Both the position numbers and the translations under genes were made by a program. 64,000 nucleotides of DNA from Saprospiraceae bacterium. Its GTDB lineage: Bacteria; Bacteroidota; Bacteroidia; Chitinophagales; Saprospiraceae. The stretch covers positions 1 through 64,000 of the forward strand of contig JAIYAP010000003.1 of assembly GCA_027488935.1 (NCBI GenBank), given 5' to 3'. Under the pieces are notes generated by a model. It ran no database searches, was not told where the DNA came from, and saw only the letters and a list, made by a program, of their open reading frames with translations. Shown here one piece after another: positions 1 through 8,732 of the stretch. Position 1 is the first letter of the stretch. Each line of letters starts with the position of its first letter.

Positions 1-2
1 CC

Positions 3-92
3 AACATTACCTATAGCGTTGACCGTGGTTTGCCGCAGGCAGCCCCTTTGGCAGCTTATAATTGGGTGAATGGGGTGGCCTGGCAATGGTGA
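3..92 (+). CDS. C-terminal end of a truncated unknown protein
   Basis: An open frame enters from the left edge and reads 29 residues to a TGA at 90-92, ending in GVAWQW. The rest of the gene lies outside the window, so no function can be assigned. A tandem heptamer array starts about 10 bases after the stop. It may be a chance frame, but its position directly before the array resembles the other gene ends here that abut repeats. Confidence 0.4.
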   Translation, partial: NITYSVDRGLPQAAPLAAYNWVNGVAWQW

Positions 93-102
93 GGAGTGAG
101 GA

Positions 103-148
103 GTGATAAGTGATAAGTGATAAGTGATAAGTGATAAGTGATAAGTGA
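103..148 (+). repeat. Heptamer array (GTGATAA)6
   Basis: Six perfect tandem copies of GTGATAA occupy 103-144, followed by a partial copy. The preceding bases (GTGAGGAGTGAG) look like degenerate copies. The array directly follows the stop of the left-edge gene. It matches in length and style the six-copy CATCACT array at 51883. Confidence 0.9.
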
Positions 149-192
149 ATTTCCTAATGACTCATTATCTATCAATAAAATATCGGGAAATT

Positions 193-222
193 GAACACCA
201 AATATCGAACACCGAACACCGA
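193..222 (+). repeat. GAACACC heptamer element
   Basis: GAACACC occurs at 193-199, 207-213 and 214-220, with AATATC between the first two and GAATTTCGAAGT after the last. The same string, often in reverse complement, recurs near 8484, 8701, 49731 and 51815, so this is one copy of a short dispersed element. Confidence 0.75.
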
Positions 223-716
223 ATTTCGAAGTGGCACGCTACTTTGAGATTTTCGAGGTGTCGACTGGCGCAACGCCTAACACACTGCCGTTTTACAAAT
301 ACCCAATCTACAAATGCATGACTTCTCCGAAGTTGTGGGCCTTTTTGTGATATTGTATTTTTCACATATATTTGATTAATAGTGAATTATTGAAAAAACT
401 CATCACTCCTCACTCATCACTAATTGCTCCGGTGTATTATCCCGTTGCGCATTCGGCAGTAGATTCGAACAATCCGCAACTATAGGTTGTTAGGTGCGCA
501 TACGGCACATTGCGTAAAAAAAACGCATCAGCCATGTGGATCTGCGTGAGGAGATCGCCATTCCATTCGGCTCCATTTATCCGATTTTGGCGACTACTGA
601 TCGAATATTCCGCATAAAACCTACAATGAAGGCGTTGATTTGTGGAACTTTGAAGCCACAAATGAACTGCAACTTGTCACAACATTCTATAAAATTATCT
701 TACATCCAATTCAAAC

Positions 717-1439
717 ATGAAAAACGCACTCCTTTCAGGATTTCTTTTTTTGATCGCTTTCGCGGCACAAGCACAAACGGCCGATGAAATCATTGCAAAA
801 CACATCGCAGCAATTGGTGGCACAGCCTGGGAAAAAATCAATACCGTAAAAACGGAAGCAACTTTGACCGTTCAGGCTGCACCTGGTATGGAAATTCCGA
901 TGATTATGACCGTGGTGAATAATAAAGCTGCCCGGATTGAAGTTTCCGCCATGGGTATGACCCAGGTTTCTTGCATCAACGGCGACAAAGGCTGGGCAAA
1001 TAACCCATTTCAGGGAAAAACCGAACCAGAACCGCTTACGGCCGACCAGGTGAAAGAAATGAAGCAAATGACCGATTTAAGTGGTTCTTTGTACAACTAT
1101 AAGGCCAAAGGTTATACGGTAGAATATTTGGGAAAGGAAGACATGGAAGGAACTGATGTTCACAAAATCAAAGTGGTCATCAGCCCTACCAAAACAGAAT
1201 ATGCACTGATCGACCCTGAAACGAATATGCAGGTAAAAAGCATCACGGTTGCAACCGTAGATGGCCAGGAAGCAAAATCAGAATCTGTTTTCTCTAATTT
1301 TAAAGATGTAGCAGGTGTGAAATTCCCACACACCATCGAGCAAAACGATCCAGGTATGGGCGCTTCTGTTACCACGATCACTAAAATTACGGTGAACGAA
1401 CCTGTCGATGATAAAATCTTCGAAATGGCGAAAAAATAG
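717..1439 (+). CDS. Secreted LolA-like outer-membrane lipoprotein-sorting family protein
   Basis: This 240-aa protein starts with a clear signal peptide (hydrophobic to about residue 18, cleavage after AQAQ) and then TADEIIAKHIAAIGG, typical of the LolA/LolB-like family that Bacteroidota annotate as outer membrane lipoprotein-sorting protein. The body is rich in beta strands and has no catalytic motif, consistent with a lipid-binding half-barrel in the periplasm. It stands alone: the next gene starts about 190 bases later after a hairpin. True lipoprotein carrier activity is not shown, since many members of this fold have unknown cargo. Confidence 0.7.
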   Translation: MKNALLSGFLFLIAFAAQAQTADEIIAKHIAAIGGTAWEKINTVKTEATLTVQAAPGMEIPMIMTVVNNKAARIEVSAMGMTQVSCINGDKGWANNPFQGKTEPEPLTADQVKEMKQMTDLSGSLYNYKAKGYTVEYLGKEDMEGTDVHKIKVVISPTKTEYALIDPETNMQVKSITVATVDGQEAKSESVFSNFKDVAGVKFPHTIEQNDPGMGASVTTITKITVNEPVDDKIFEMAKK

Positions 1440-1468
1440 GAAATAGCCCTATTTTTTACCCGATAGAG

Positions 1469-1506
1469 CGCGGAGGACGCATCGTTGACCCAACGTGTCC
1501 TTCGCG
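1469..1506. repeat. Imperfect hairpin after the LolA-like gene
   Basis: CGCGGAGGACGC at 1469-1480 can pair imperfectly with GTGTCCTTCGCG at 1495-1506 around a loop containing GTTGACCCAAC. There is no long T-run, so it is more like a REP-type palindrome than a classic terminator, though it could end the upstream transcript. Confidence 0.45.
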
Positions 1507-1630
1507 TTCTTGTTTATACTGCGCGCTGTATCGTTTTGTGCAGGCCTAAGGCCTACATCATTTACAATCAGCGCTCAGATAAAAACTAATGCGAATATCT
1601 CCTTACGCTGAAGATCAAAACCAATTTTCT

Positions 1631-4600
1631 ATGCGCTTACTATCCACCCTTGTATTGGCACTCCTCGGCAGTGCCGCCCTTTTCGCTCAAAAACCAACCA
1701 ACCTCAGCTCCGCCACTTTTGGCCAAATGGATGCCCGCGCCCTCGGCCCAGCCTTAATGGGCGGCCGTATCACGGCGATTGAAGGCATTGACCGCAACCC
1801 CACCACCCTGTACATCGGCACGGCCGGTGGCGGCGTATGGAAAACCAAAACGGGCGGCTATACCTTCGAACCTTTGTTCGACAAATACCCACAATCGATT
1901 GGGGCCCTTGCCATCGACCAAAAACACCCGGATACCGTTTGGGTGGGCACCGGCGAAAGCAATATGCGCAACAGCGTATCCATCGGCCAGGGCATTTTCC
2001 GCACCACCGACGGCGGCCGTAACTGGGTAAAAACCGGTCTGGAAAACAGCGAACATATCTCTAAGATTATTATCCACCCGGATAATTCCAATATCCTGTA
2101 CGTTTCTGTTCCCGGCAAACTCTGGAGCGATAGCCCCGACCGCGGCCTCTACAAAACCACCGACGGCGGCAAAACCTGGGAAAAAATTCTGTACACCGAC
2201 GAAAAAACGGGCTGTGCGGATGTATTGATGGATCCGCGCAACCCGGAAGTGCTGTGGGCTGCTATGTGGCAATTCCGCCGCACCCCCTATTCTTTTGAAT
2301 CGGGTGGCCCGGGCAGCGCCTTGTACAAATCGACCGATGGCGGCAAAAACTGGCGCAAAATCACCAACGGTTTGCCTACTACGACCTTTGGCCGCATCGC
2401 CCTCGCGCAGGCGCCCAGCGCTCCCGACAACCTCCTGGCCATTGTCGAAAGCGCCAATACCGGCCTGTACATCTCTTCGGATGCTGGTGAAAGTTGGAAA
2501 CTGCAAAGCGCCAGTTCCAATGTAACGGCCCGCCCTTTCTACTTCAGCACCCTCGAAGTAGATCCTTACGACGCAAAACGGGTGTATCGCCCTGCGTTTT
2601 CCTTGTCTATTTCCAATGATGGCGGCTACTCCTTCTCCGATGCCAGTGATGCTGGCGGCTGGGTGCACTCTGACCACCATGCCCTTTGGATCAATCCTAA
2701 AAATACCCACCAGATGTACCTCGGCACGGATGGCGGTGTGTACATGAGCCTTGACCGCGGTGTTACCTGGAACCACCTCAATACCCTGCCGGTTGCACAA
2801 TACTATCACGTGCAGGTTGACAATAAAATCCCGTACAATGTGTACGGTGGCTTGCAAGACAATGGTTCCTGGCGCGGACCTTCTGCCAGTGCGGGCGGTA
2901 TTGCCAACCGCGACTGGGTTGGCGTTGCAGGCGGCGACGGCTTCTGGGTACAACCCGATGCGCTTGATCCCGATTATGTGTTTGCAGAAAGTCAGGGCGG
3001 TAACATTGTGTGTTACAATGCCAAAACCAACCAGGCACAATCCGTACAACCACAGGCTGGACAAGGCGAACCCAAATTGCGCTGGAACTGGAACACGCCG
3101 ATTGTACGCAGCATCGTGAATCCAAAAGTGCTCTATATCGGTTCCCAATTTTTATATAAAACCGATAACCGTGGTCAAAGTTGGACGCGTATTTCGCCCG
3201 ATTTGACAACCAACGATACCATCAAACAAAAGCAGGCAGCAAGCGGCGGCTTGACGGTCGACAATACTTCGGCTGAAAACCACTGCACTATTTTTGCCAT
3301 TGCGCCTTCACCCCTCGATGAAAACCTGCTGTATGTAGGTACCGATGATGGCAACTTGCAAATCACCCGCGATGGCGGTAAAAACTGGGAATTGATCTCT
3401 AAAAACATCCCGGGCGTCCCTGCAGGTACCTGGGTGAGCAGCATCGAACCCAGTCGTTTCGACCGCAATACCGTGTATGCCACGTTTGAAAACCACAGTT
3501 ATGGCGATATGAAAACCTACGTCGCCAAATCGACCGACCAGGGCAAAACGTGGACGGCGCTTTCTACCGAGGGTGCACAGGGTTTTGCGCGCATTATCCG
3601 GGAAGACCGGGTGAATGCCCGTTTGTTGTTTTTGGGTACTGAATTCGGCTTGTATGTTTCGAACAATGGCGGCCAAAGTTGGGTGTTGTTTAAAGCAGGT
3701 TTCCCGGAGTATGTATCCGTGCATGACATGGTGATCCACCCGACCACAAATGATTTGGTAGTCGCCACCCACGGCCGGAGTTTGTACATCATCGACGATA
3801 TTTCGCCTTTGCGTGCCCTTACACCGGAGTTGATGCAAAAAGACGCGGCCTTGTTGCCAACACGTCCAGCAGCACTCACCAATGGCCACTATGGACAATC
3901 ATTTCCGAACACCGGTTCGTATGTGAGCCGCAACCCGAACAGCCAAGCGCAAATCATTTACTACTTGAAAGACCGGATCTCTACCGGCGATGTGAATATT
4001 GAAATTTTGGATCAGCAGGATAAAGTACTGTTGACCATTCCAGGCACCAAACGCAAGGGCATCAACATTGCATCCTGGGATATGCGCACTAAAGCACCGA
4101 AAGCAGCTAAAGGCGTGTTGGTGCAAGGTGAAATGGGCGTATTCGCAGGTGCTTTTGGTCCGATGGCCGTACCTGGAAAATACAAAATCCGCCTTAAAAC
4201 ACCCACGGTAACAGACGAAGGGGTATTGGAATTGGTGCCCGACCCGATCGCACCTGATTTGGACTATAAGAAGCGCGAAACCATCTCTAAAACCTTGTTT
4301 GGCATGGTCGAAGAGCTGGGCTTTTTGGTAGCCAAAGTGCAGGCTTTGAAGGACAGCAGCAACACCCGCGTGGCTTTGGTGAAAGACAAAAAACTGAAAA
4401 CCAACCTGACCCAGTTGAGCACCGACTTAGAAAATCTGCGCAAACTCCTGACAGAAACCATTGAATCCAAAGGGATTACGGGTGAGGAGAAAATGCGGGT
4501 ATTTGTTGGTCGTTTGTATGTAATGACCGAAAGTTCCGACCAGTTGCCAACAGAATCGACCATCAAGCGGATGGCGTTTTTGCAGGAAGAAATGAAAAAA

Positions 4601-4777
4601 TACCAGGCTACTGCGGCAGATTTGATTAAACGCACCGAAGCCCTGAATGCAGGCTTGAAAAAGGAAAAACTGGCACCGTTGACCATCCTTGCCCAGGAGA
4701 CCTTCTTGAAAAACTACAATGCGCCGGCGCAGGGTGGTAAATCGGGTTGGGAAGAGTTGATGGAAGAGCAGGATTAA
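1631..4777 (+). CDS. Exported sortilin/BNR Asp-box repeat protein
   Basis: A frame opens at 1589, but the ATG at 1631 gives an ideal signal peptide (MRLLSTLVLALLGSAALFA), so that start was chosen (1048 aa). About ten Asp-box motifs of the form S/T-x-D-x-G-x-x-W are spread over the first two thirds (TTDGGRNW, STDGGKNW, SSDAGESW, SLDRGVTW, STDQGKTW, SNNGGQSW), indicating a large VPS10/sortilin-type beta-propeller. The last ~250 residues are a beta domain followed by a helical, charged segment. The family is annotated as glycosyl hydrolase or VPS10-domain protein, but no glycosidase active site was recognised, so substrate and role are unknown. It is exported, has no T9SS tail and is followed by a good terminator. 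Confidence 0.8.
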   Translation: MRLLSTLVLALLGSAALFAQKPTNLSSATFGQMDARALGPALMGGRITAIEGIDRNPTTLYIGTAGGGVWKTKTGGYTFEPLFDKYPQSIGALAIDQKHPDTVWVGTGESNMRNSVSIGQGIFRTTDGGRNWVKTGLENSEHISKIIIHPDNSNILYVSVPGKLWSDSPDRGLYKTTDGGKTWEKILYTDEKTGCADVLMDPRNPEVLWAAMWQFRRTPYSFESGGPGSALYKSTDGGKNWRKITNGLPTTTFGRIALAQAPSAPDNLLAIVESANTGLYISSDAGESWKLQSASSNVTARPFYFSTLEVDPYDAKRVYRPAFSLSISNDGGYSFSDASDAGGWVHSDHHALWINPKNTHQMYLGTDGGVYMSLDRGVTWNHLNTLPVAQYYHVQVDNKIPYNVYGGLQDNGSWRGPSASAGGIANRDWVGVAGGDGFWVQPDALDPDYVFAESQGGNIVCYNAKTNQAQSVQPQAGQGEPKLRWNWNTPIVRSIVNPKVLYIGSQFLYKTDNRGQSWTRISPDLTTNDTIKQKQAASGGLTVDNTSAENHCTIFAIAPSPLDENLLYVGTDDGNLQITRDGGKNWELISKNIPGVPAGTWVSSIEPSRFDRNTVYATFENHSYGDMKTYVAKSTDQGKTWTALSTEGAQGFARIIREDRVNARLLFLGTEFGLYVSNNGGQSWVLFKAGFPEYVSVHDMVIHPTTNDLVVATHGRSLYIIDDISPLRALTPELMQKDAALLPTRPAALTNGHYGQSFPNTGSYVSRNPNSQAQIIYYLKDRISTGDVNIEILDQQDKVLLTIPGTKRKGINIASWDMRTKAPKAAKGVLVQGEMGVFAGAFGPMAVPGKYKIRLKTPTVTDEGVLELVPDPIAPDLDYKKRETISKTLFGMVEELGFLVAKVQALKDSSNTRVALVKDKKLKTNLTQLSTDLENLRKLLTETIESKGITGEEKMRVFVGRLYVMTESSDQLPTESTIKRMAFLQEEMKKYQATAADLIKRTEALNAGLKKEKLAPLTILAQETFLKNYNAPAQGGKSGWEELMEEQD

Positions 4778-4806
4778 GAACCTGTGTGTGATATTTAACA
4801 TGAGTC

Positions 4807-4845
4807 ATCCCGAATTTTGGTGGAACCCAAGATTCGGGATTTTTT
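4807..4845 (+). terminator. Rho-independent terminator after the BNR protein
   Basis: ATCCCGAAT (4807-4815) pairs perfectly with ATTCGGGAT (4832-4840), followed by a T-run to 4845, 30 bases past the stop codon. Confidence 0.85.
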
Positions 4846-4930
4846 ATGCATTTTATCGAACATCCAGCAAGCGGAAACATTTGAGATTCAAGGAGATTGT
4901 TTTAAATCAATAAATCATTGGGCAACGCGA

Positions 4931-5032
4931 CGACCTCGTGAGAGGTCGAACATTTGTAGAAAAGATACAATGTCCGAGCCCGCTCACGACTTCGGAGAAG
5001 TCGAACATTTGTAGGTCAAGCATTTGTAGGTT
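4931..5032. repeat. Paired hairpins followed by AACATTTGTAG
   Basis: Two small palindromes, CGACCTC-GTGA-GAGGTCG (4931-4948) and CGACTTC-GGA-GAAGTCG (4987-5003), are each followed directly by AACATTTGTAG. A third GCATTTGTAGG tail follows without a hairpin. The gap 4778-5124 holds these units and the terminator at 4807, with no gene. Confidence 0.7.
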
Positions 5033-5124
5033 TATAAGGCGCAAAATCTGGATTTGAATAATGCAGGAAGAAATACAAACTAAAGATCTCAAAAAAGAAC
5101 AGCGCCCAAAAGACTTGGTAAACG

Positions 5125-5337
5125 ATGGAAACGATTAAAAAAGAAAAACAGTTTGACGCTGTAAAAATGATGCGGGATATTAGAGATAAAATTAGTGCTG
5201 AAACTCAAAATATGACTTTTGAGGAGTTCAAGGCATATATTGTCCAGCAACTTGCCGACAACCAAACTTGGAAGAACGTTAAATCTTGCCCTTACAATCC
5301 TGTAATGGACCAAAAACCCCAAAGCCCGAAGGGCTGA
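5125..5337 (+). CDS. Small uncharacterised protein, antitoxin-like
   Basis: This 70-aa protein begins METIKKEKQFDAVKMMRDIR and is strongly helical and charged for its first 45 residues. That resembles the short proteins encoded upstream of toxins in many Bacteroidota and cyanobacteria. No PIN, RelE or other toxin gene follows it: 200 empty bases lead to a Fic gene. It may be an orphan antitoxin or a partner of the Fic enzyme. Both ideas are inference from length and sequence style. The C-terminus (NPVMDQKPQSPKG) looks disordered. Confidence 0.55.
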   Translation: METIKKEKQFDAVKMMRDIRDKISAETQNMTFEEFKAYIVQQLADNQTWKNVKSCPYNPVMDQKPQSPKG

Positions 5338-5538
5338 CATTGTTATAGCATGTTTATTTAAATGTTACATTTAGCAGAGGGACTGGGGATCTTATCGTGG
5401 AAGTTCCCGCCGTTCCTGGTTAACATAGATTCTTAGTTACACGTACATAAAAAAAGCAGAAAGACTAGGAAATGGGTATTTTTACACCGTTTTCCACTGC
5501 CGCTACCACAAGTCTAATCCATACTATTTAAATCTGCA

Positions 5539-6315
5539 ATGCATCTAAAACTACAAATCATCCCGACTGACTTACTGGAGCAGTATACTGCGCAGGTGGA
5601 CAAAGCCTTACCAACCAAGTTTGAAAACCTCCAGGATGCTGAGTTATCCACTGATACGTTCAGTTTTTACACTTCCGTAGCCTCGGTATTTTCGAGCAAA
5701 ATTGAAGGAGTAGACATTGAATTAGACAGTTACATCAAACACAAACGGTTTGGGATTGCGTTTTTTCCCGATTACACCAAAAAAATAGATGACTTATACA
5801 ATGCCTATATTTTCGCACAGCAGCATGCCCTGAACAAAATCAACATCCGTGAAGCACATAAGTTGTTAAGCAAACACCTTGTTGTCCAACACATGCAGGG
5901 CAAATTACGCTTGCAAAATATGTACTTAACCACACCCGATGGCAGAATAGAATATGTAGCAGCACTACCGGACGAGGTGGAAACCGAAATGGAAAAACTT
6001 TACACTGATCTTGAATTGCTATTGGAACACCCGCTTAGCCTGCCCGAAGTTTTCTTTTTTGCGGCCATGATCCATTTGGTATTTGTAAAAATTCACCCTT
6101 GGAACGACGGCAATGGACGCAGCGCACGACTGATCGAAAAATGGTTTTTGGCTCAAAAATTAGGCGACAAAGCCTGGTTTGTGCCCAGTGAAAGAAACTA
6201 CTACGTACAGCATCAAACCTATTACAACAATATCCGGGCTTTGGGTTTGGAATATGCTGCGTTGGATTACGATAAGGCGCTTCCGTTTTTGCTTATGCTT
6301 CCAGGGTCAATTTAA
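5539..6315 (+). CDS. Fic family AMP-transferase-like protein
   Basis: This 258-aa protein carries the Fic core HPWNDGNGRSAR at residues 186-197, matching HxFx(D/E)GNGRxxR with Trp in place of the usual Phe. SSKIEG at 52-57 fits the autoinhibitory (S/T)xxxE(G/N) motif of class II Fic proteins, whose glutamate blocks the nucleotide site. Family knowledge predicts adenylylation of a protein hydroxyl using ATP; the target is unknown. There is no C-terminal winged helix, so it is a short, cytosolic member. Its last 23 bases overlap the end of the convergent gene on the other strand. Confidence 0.88.
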   Translation: MHLKLQIIPTDLLEQYTAQVDKALPTKFENLQDAELSTDTFSFYTSVASVFSSKIEGVDIELDSYIKHKRFGIAFFPDYTKKIDDLYNAYIFAQQHALNKINIREAHKLLSKHLVVQHMQGKLRLQNMYLTTPDGRIEYVAALPDEVETEMEKLYTDLELLLEHPLSLPEVFFFAAMIHLVFVKIHPWNDGNGRSARLIEKWFLAQKLGDKAWFVPSERNYYVQHQTYYNNIRALGLEYAALDYDKALPFLLMLPGSI

Positions 6316-6709
6316 CCATACAACGCACTAAATCCCGGTTGATATACCATTCCAGACAATACCCTTCAGGATCCACCCCAGGATGCTGCAACAATCGCTC
6401 GAAACACTGCCCGATCACCGCCGGGTTTTGCATATAACCTTCGATATCAACCCCGGCATAACGCCCTTGTCTAAGCACAAACAATTCGACGCCGGGCTTT
6501 TGGGTATCCTCACCTGGCACCAGTTCGACTGCGGCCCAGTACAAAATCGCGCCACCCGGACCGCCCTGCGATATACCATAATACTGATGGATGCTATCCG
6601 GCGAAAACTGCTGGTGCAACTGTTGGTGCGCAGCCAAAACCCCTTCCGGGAAAGTAGTCGCCGCCACCCGAACCAGGGGTATATCCCGGTCGATCGTAAA
6701 TGTTTCCAT
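6293..6709 (-). CDS. GyrI-like / effector-binding domain protein
   Basis: A 138-aa protein whose pattern (start METFTIDRDIPLVRVAATTFPEGV, a central GISQGGPGG segment, then QCFERLLQHPGV and a final GYCLEWYIN) fits the stand-alone effector-binding domain related to GyrI and the C-terminal domains of AraC/MerR multidrug regulators. There is no DNA-binding domain, so it probably binds a small molecule or acts as a sequestering or hydrolase-type protein. It lies 17 bases after the four-domain SRPBCC/VOC gene on the same strand, so the two are probably cotranscribed. Confidence 0.6.
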   Translation of the reverse strand: METFTIDRDIPLVRVAATTFPEGVLAAHQQLHQQFSPDSIHQYYGISQGGPGGAILYWAAVELVPGEDTQKPGVELFVLRQGRYAGVDIEGYMQNPAVIGQCFERLLQHPGVDPEGYCLEWYINRDLVRCMVKLTLEA

Positions 6710-6726
6710 AGCCTAAAAATTAGTAT

Positions 6727-8445
6727 TTAGTGTCCTTGAACGTATTTTGCAAAATTATTCAGGATCGATTGCCAGCCCTCCTGTTGCATTTCAGGTGGAT
6801 TCTCTTGCTCCGGCTCAAAACGTTCAATCACTTCTGTTTCGGCCCCGTTCGCTTTGAACAAAATTTCCACTTTCCGTCCGTCTTCCGCCGTGTACGCAAT
6901 TTTTTCATGCTTGGCCACTTCCGTATAGGTACCCTTGAAATCAAAACCAAAGCTACCATCACGCGCTTCCATGCGGTTTGTAAAAGCCCCGCCCACGCGT
7001 ACATCATTTTCTGCATGGGGCGTATGCCAATCATCTGATGCAGCACACCATTGGGTGATGTGGGCTGGATTGGTCCAACAGTCCCAAACTTTTTCAATGG
7101 GCGCTGCAATATGGGCCGTTACCGTAATTACCGTAGCCGGTTTGGCCGCTTCCATTTCACCTTCAAAAGCCTGTTTCAAGGCAGCAATATCTATTTTTTT
7201 CATTTGCATCATGGCCTGTATTGCGCGGCCCGCTTTTTCCTGATCTGGATGACCAAAATACTCCAACAATTGGACCGGTACCACCTGCCAGGAAACACCA
7301 AACGGGTCTTTCAGCCAGCCACATTGACCAGGCTCACCGCCATGGGCTATAAGTTTTTCCCAGTAATAATCCACTTCAAACTGCGAATAACAGCGAATTA
7401 AAAACGAATTCGCCTCCGAAAATGTGAATCCATGTGCACCATTGCTATCCATTGCTGCAAATAAATGCCCATTCAACAAGAATTGGGCATGGTTGACGGT
7501 GCCTTCAGGGTCATTGCCGCCCGCGCCATACCGGGAAATGAAGTTGATGCCTGCGTGTTGGAAAACAGATGTGTACAATTGGATGGCCGTTTCGGCCATT
7601 CCCGCTTGTGCGCCCGTGTATAGGAGCGCAGGCGTGATCTTCTGGCCCGTTTCGGCCACACTTCCGGTAAAAATTTGCCAACTCAGGCCAAAACGGTCCT
7701 GCAACCAGCCATATTTAGGACTCCAGGGATAGGCTTGGAGCGGCATCAACACGGATCCGCCCGGCTCAAGGGCGTTCCACAAGGCTTCTGCTTCTGTTTC
7801 CGTATCGCACACGGTATAAAAGGAAACGGCAGGGGTAAATTTAAACATGGGTCCGCCGTTCAAGGCTGAGAACGATTGTCCGGCCAAGGTAAAATCGACG
7901 GTAAACACCGTGTCTCCATTGCGCATCACGTTTTTCACTTCCGAACCAGGGAAAAGGCTGGTGTACAATTTGGCGGCTGGTTCAGCATCTTGATCGAACC
8001 AAAGAAAAGGCGTGATTTTTTGCGCTTCAGCCATGCTTTTCACCAATTGCAAGGCGCCGGGGAAAACACTTTCAAAATAGGCGGTATAGGCAGGATCGCT
8101 GTCCAATTCAACCACCAATTCCGTTCCATCGGCCGTTTTATTCAGAAAATAAGTCTCATACGCTTCGCCGAAATTGGTAGAAAAATCTTCCACGCCGTCT
8201 TTAATAACACCCAGATGTTTGAAAGACATCACTTCTTGCGGAACCAAGCGGGCGATGGTACTAACCATACCCTTTCCCTGCCCATCCAAAAAAAGAATTT
8301 TGCTGCCTTCTTGCCAGTCTGACTCTGCGTAAGAGCCTTCTTGAAAAACGCTGGTCCAGCCCCGGTAACTATGATCGTCCCAAAGAATTTGCCAAACGCG
8401 CTCGGGTGTGGCGTTGATCGCGACAGAAAAGTTGAATTTTTGCAT
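6727..8445 (-). CDS. Four-domain SRPBCC-VOC-VOC-SRPBCC fusion protein
   Basis: The frame extends to 8502, but the ATG at 8445 (MQKFNFSVAINATPERVW) starts exactly at the first domain, and the extra upstream codons translate a repeat element. The resulting 572-aa protein has an AHSA1/START-like SRPBCC domain (residues 1-~135), two PhnB-type VOC domains (ITPFLWFDQDAEPAAKLYTS and ITPALLYTGAQAGMAETAIQ mark their starts) and a second AHSA1-type domain (TAHIAAPIEKVWDCW to the end). Each is usually a separate small protein. VOC and SRPBCC folds bind small hydrophobic or metal-bound ligands; none of the classic VOC metal ligands can be assigned with confidence, so function is unknown. Confidence 0.8.
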   Translation of the reverse strand: MQKFNFSVAINATPERVWQILWDDHSYRGWTSVFQEGSYAESDWQEGSKILFLDGQGKGMVSTIARLVPQEVMSFKHLGVIKDGVEDFSTNFGEAYETYFLNKTADGTELVVELDSDPAYTAYFESVFPGALQLVKSMAEAQKITPFLWFDQDAEPAAKLYTSLFPGSEVKNVMRNGDTVFTVDFTLAGQSFSALNGGPMFKFTPAVSFYTVCDTETEAEALWNALEPGGSVLMPLQAYPWSPKYGWLQDRFGLSWQIFTGSVAETGQKITPALLYTGAQAGMAETAIQLYTSVFQHAGINFISRYGAGGNDPEGTVNHAQFLLNGHLFAAMDSNGAHGFTFSEANSFLIRCYSQFEVDYYWEKLIAHGGEPGQCGWLKDPFGVSWQVVPVQLLEYFGHPDQEKAGRAIQAMMQMKKIDIAALKQAFEGEMEAAKPATVITVTAHIAAPIEKVWDCWTNPAHITQWCAASDDWHTPHAENDVRVGGAFTNRMEARDGSFGFDFKGTYTEVAKHEKIAYTAEDGRKVEILFKANGAETEVIERFEPEQENPPEMQQEGWQSILNNFAKYVQGH

Positions 8446-8483
8446 GATATACAAGGATGTTAGGTGTGTTGTGGTATTTAAAC

Positions 8484-8508
8484 TTCGGTGTTCGATATTC
8501 ATCTTACA
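8484..8508 (-). repeat. TGTAAGATGAATATCGAACACC element
   Basis: On the minus strand this copy reads TGTAAGATGAATATCGAACA followed by CCGAA. It lies in the 5' leader of the four-domain gene and is nearly identical to the element at 8701-8732, about 215 bases away in the same orientation. Confidence 0.75.
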
Positions 8509-8561
8509 TCTCCATTAGCGCGGGGTTAAGGCGTCAAAGTTTCAACCAATTTTAAAACAAT

Positions 8562-8570
8562 GCAAAGGTA
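8562..8570 (-). promoter_or_regulatory. -7 promoter element for the four-domain gene
   Basis: TACCTTTGC on the minus strand matches the Bacteroidota TAnnTTTG -7 consensus. It lies about 117 bases upstream of the ATG at 8445, which puts the repeat element inside the transcribed leader. Confidence 0.6.
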
Positions 8571-8700
8571 AATTGTTTTAAAAGTGTGAGTGCGGGGTAA
8601 TACCGACAAAAAACGAGGGCATTGCGACGATTCAACAAATATTTGATCAGCAAGGTAGCCCGATCAAAACCTTTGTAAATGCAAGATTAAACCTTCCAAC

Positions 8701-8732
8701 TTCGGTGTTCGGTGTTCGATATTCACCTTACA
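8701..8732 (-). repeat. Dispersed GAACACC element overlapping a stop codon
   Basis: On the minus strand the element reads TGTAAGGTGAATATCGAACA, then CCGAACACCGAA. The TAA stop of the GH5-like gene (8728-8730) is the TAA near its start, so the gene ends inside the repeat. Confidence 0.75.

Larger units (their letters stand above)
93..716. other. Intergenic region with repeats, no gene seen
   Basis: These 624 bases hold the GTGATAA array, the GAACACC element and, near 395-420, CATCACT-CCTCACT-CATCACT units. The short open frames across it have no start context or recognisable content. The last ~50 bases before 717 presumably carry the promoter of the next gene, but no clear -7 element was seen. 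Confidence 0.6.

Noticed and set aside
1754-3148. 464-codon open frame on the minus strand of the BNR-repeat gene
   Set aside because: It is antisense to a gene with clear Asp-box repeats; its translation has no family pattern and arises from the GC-rich third positions of the real gene.
5400-5538. Possible fragment of another RAYT before the Fic gene (GYFYTVFHCRYHKSN)
   Set aside because: No start codon, only about 30 codons, and no HUH motif.
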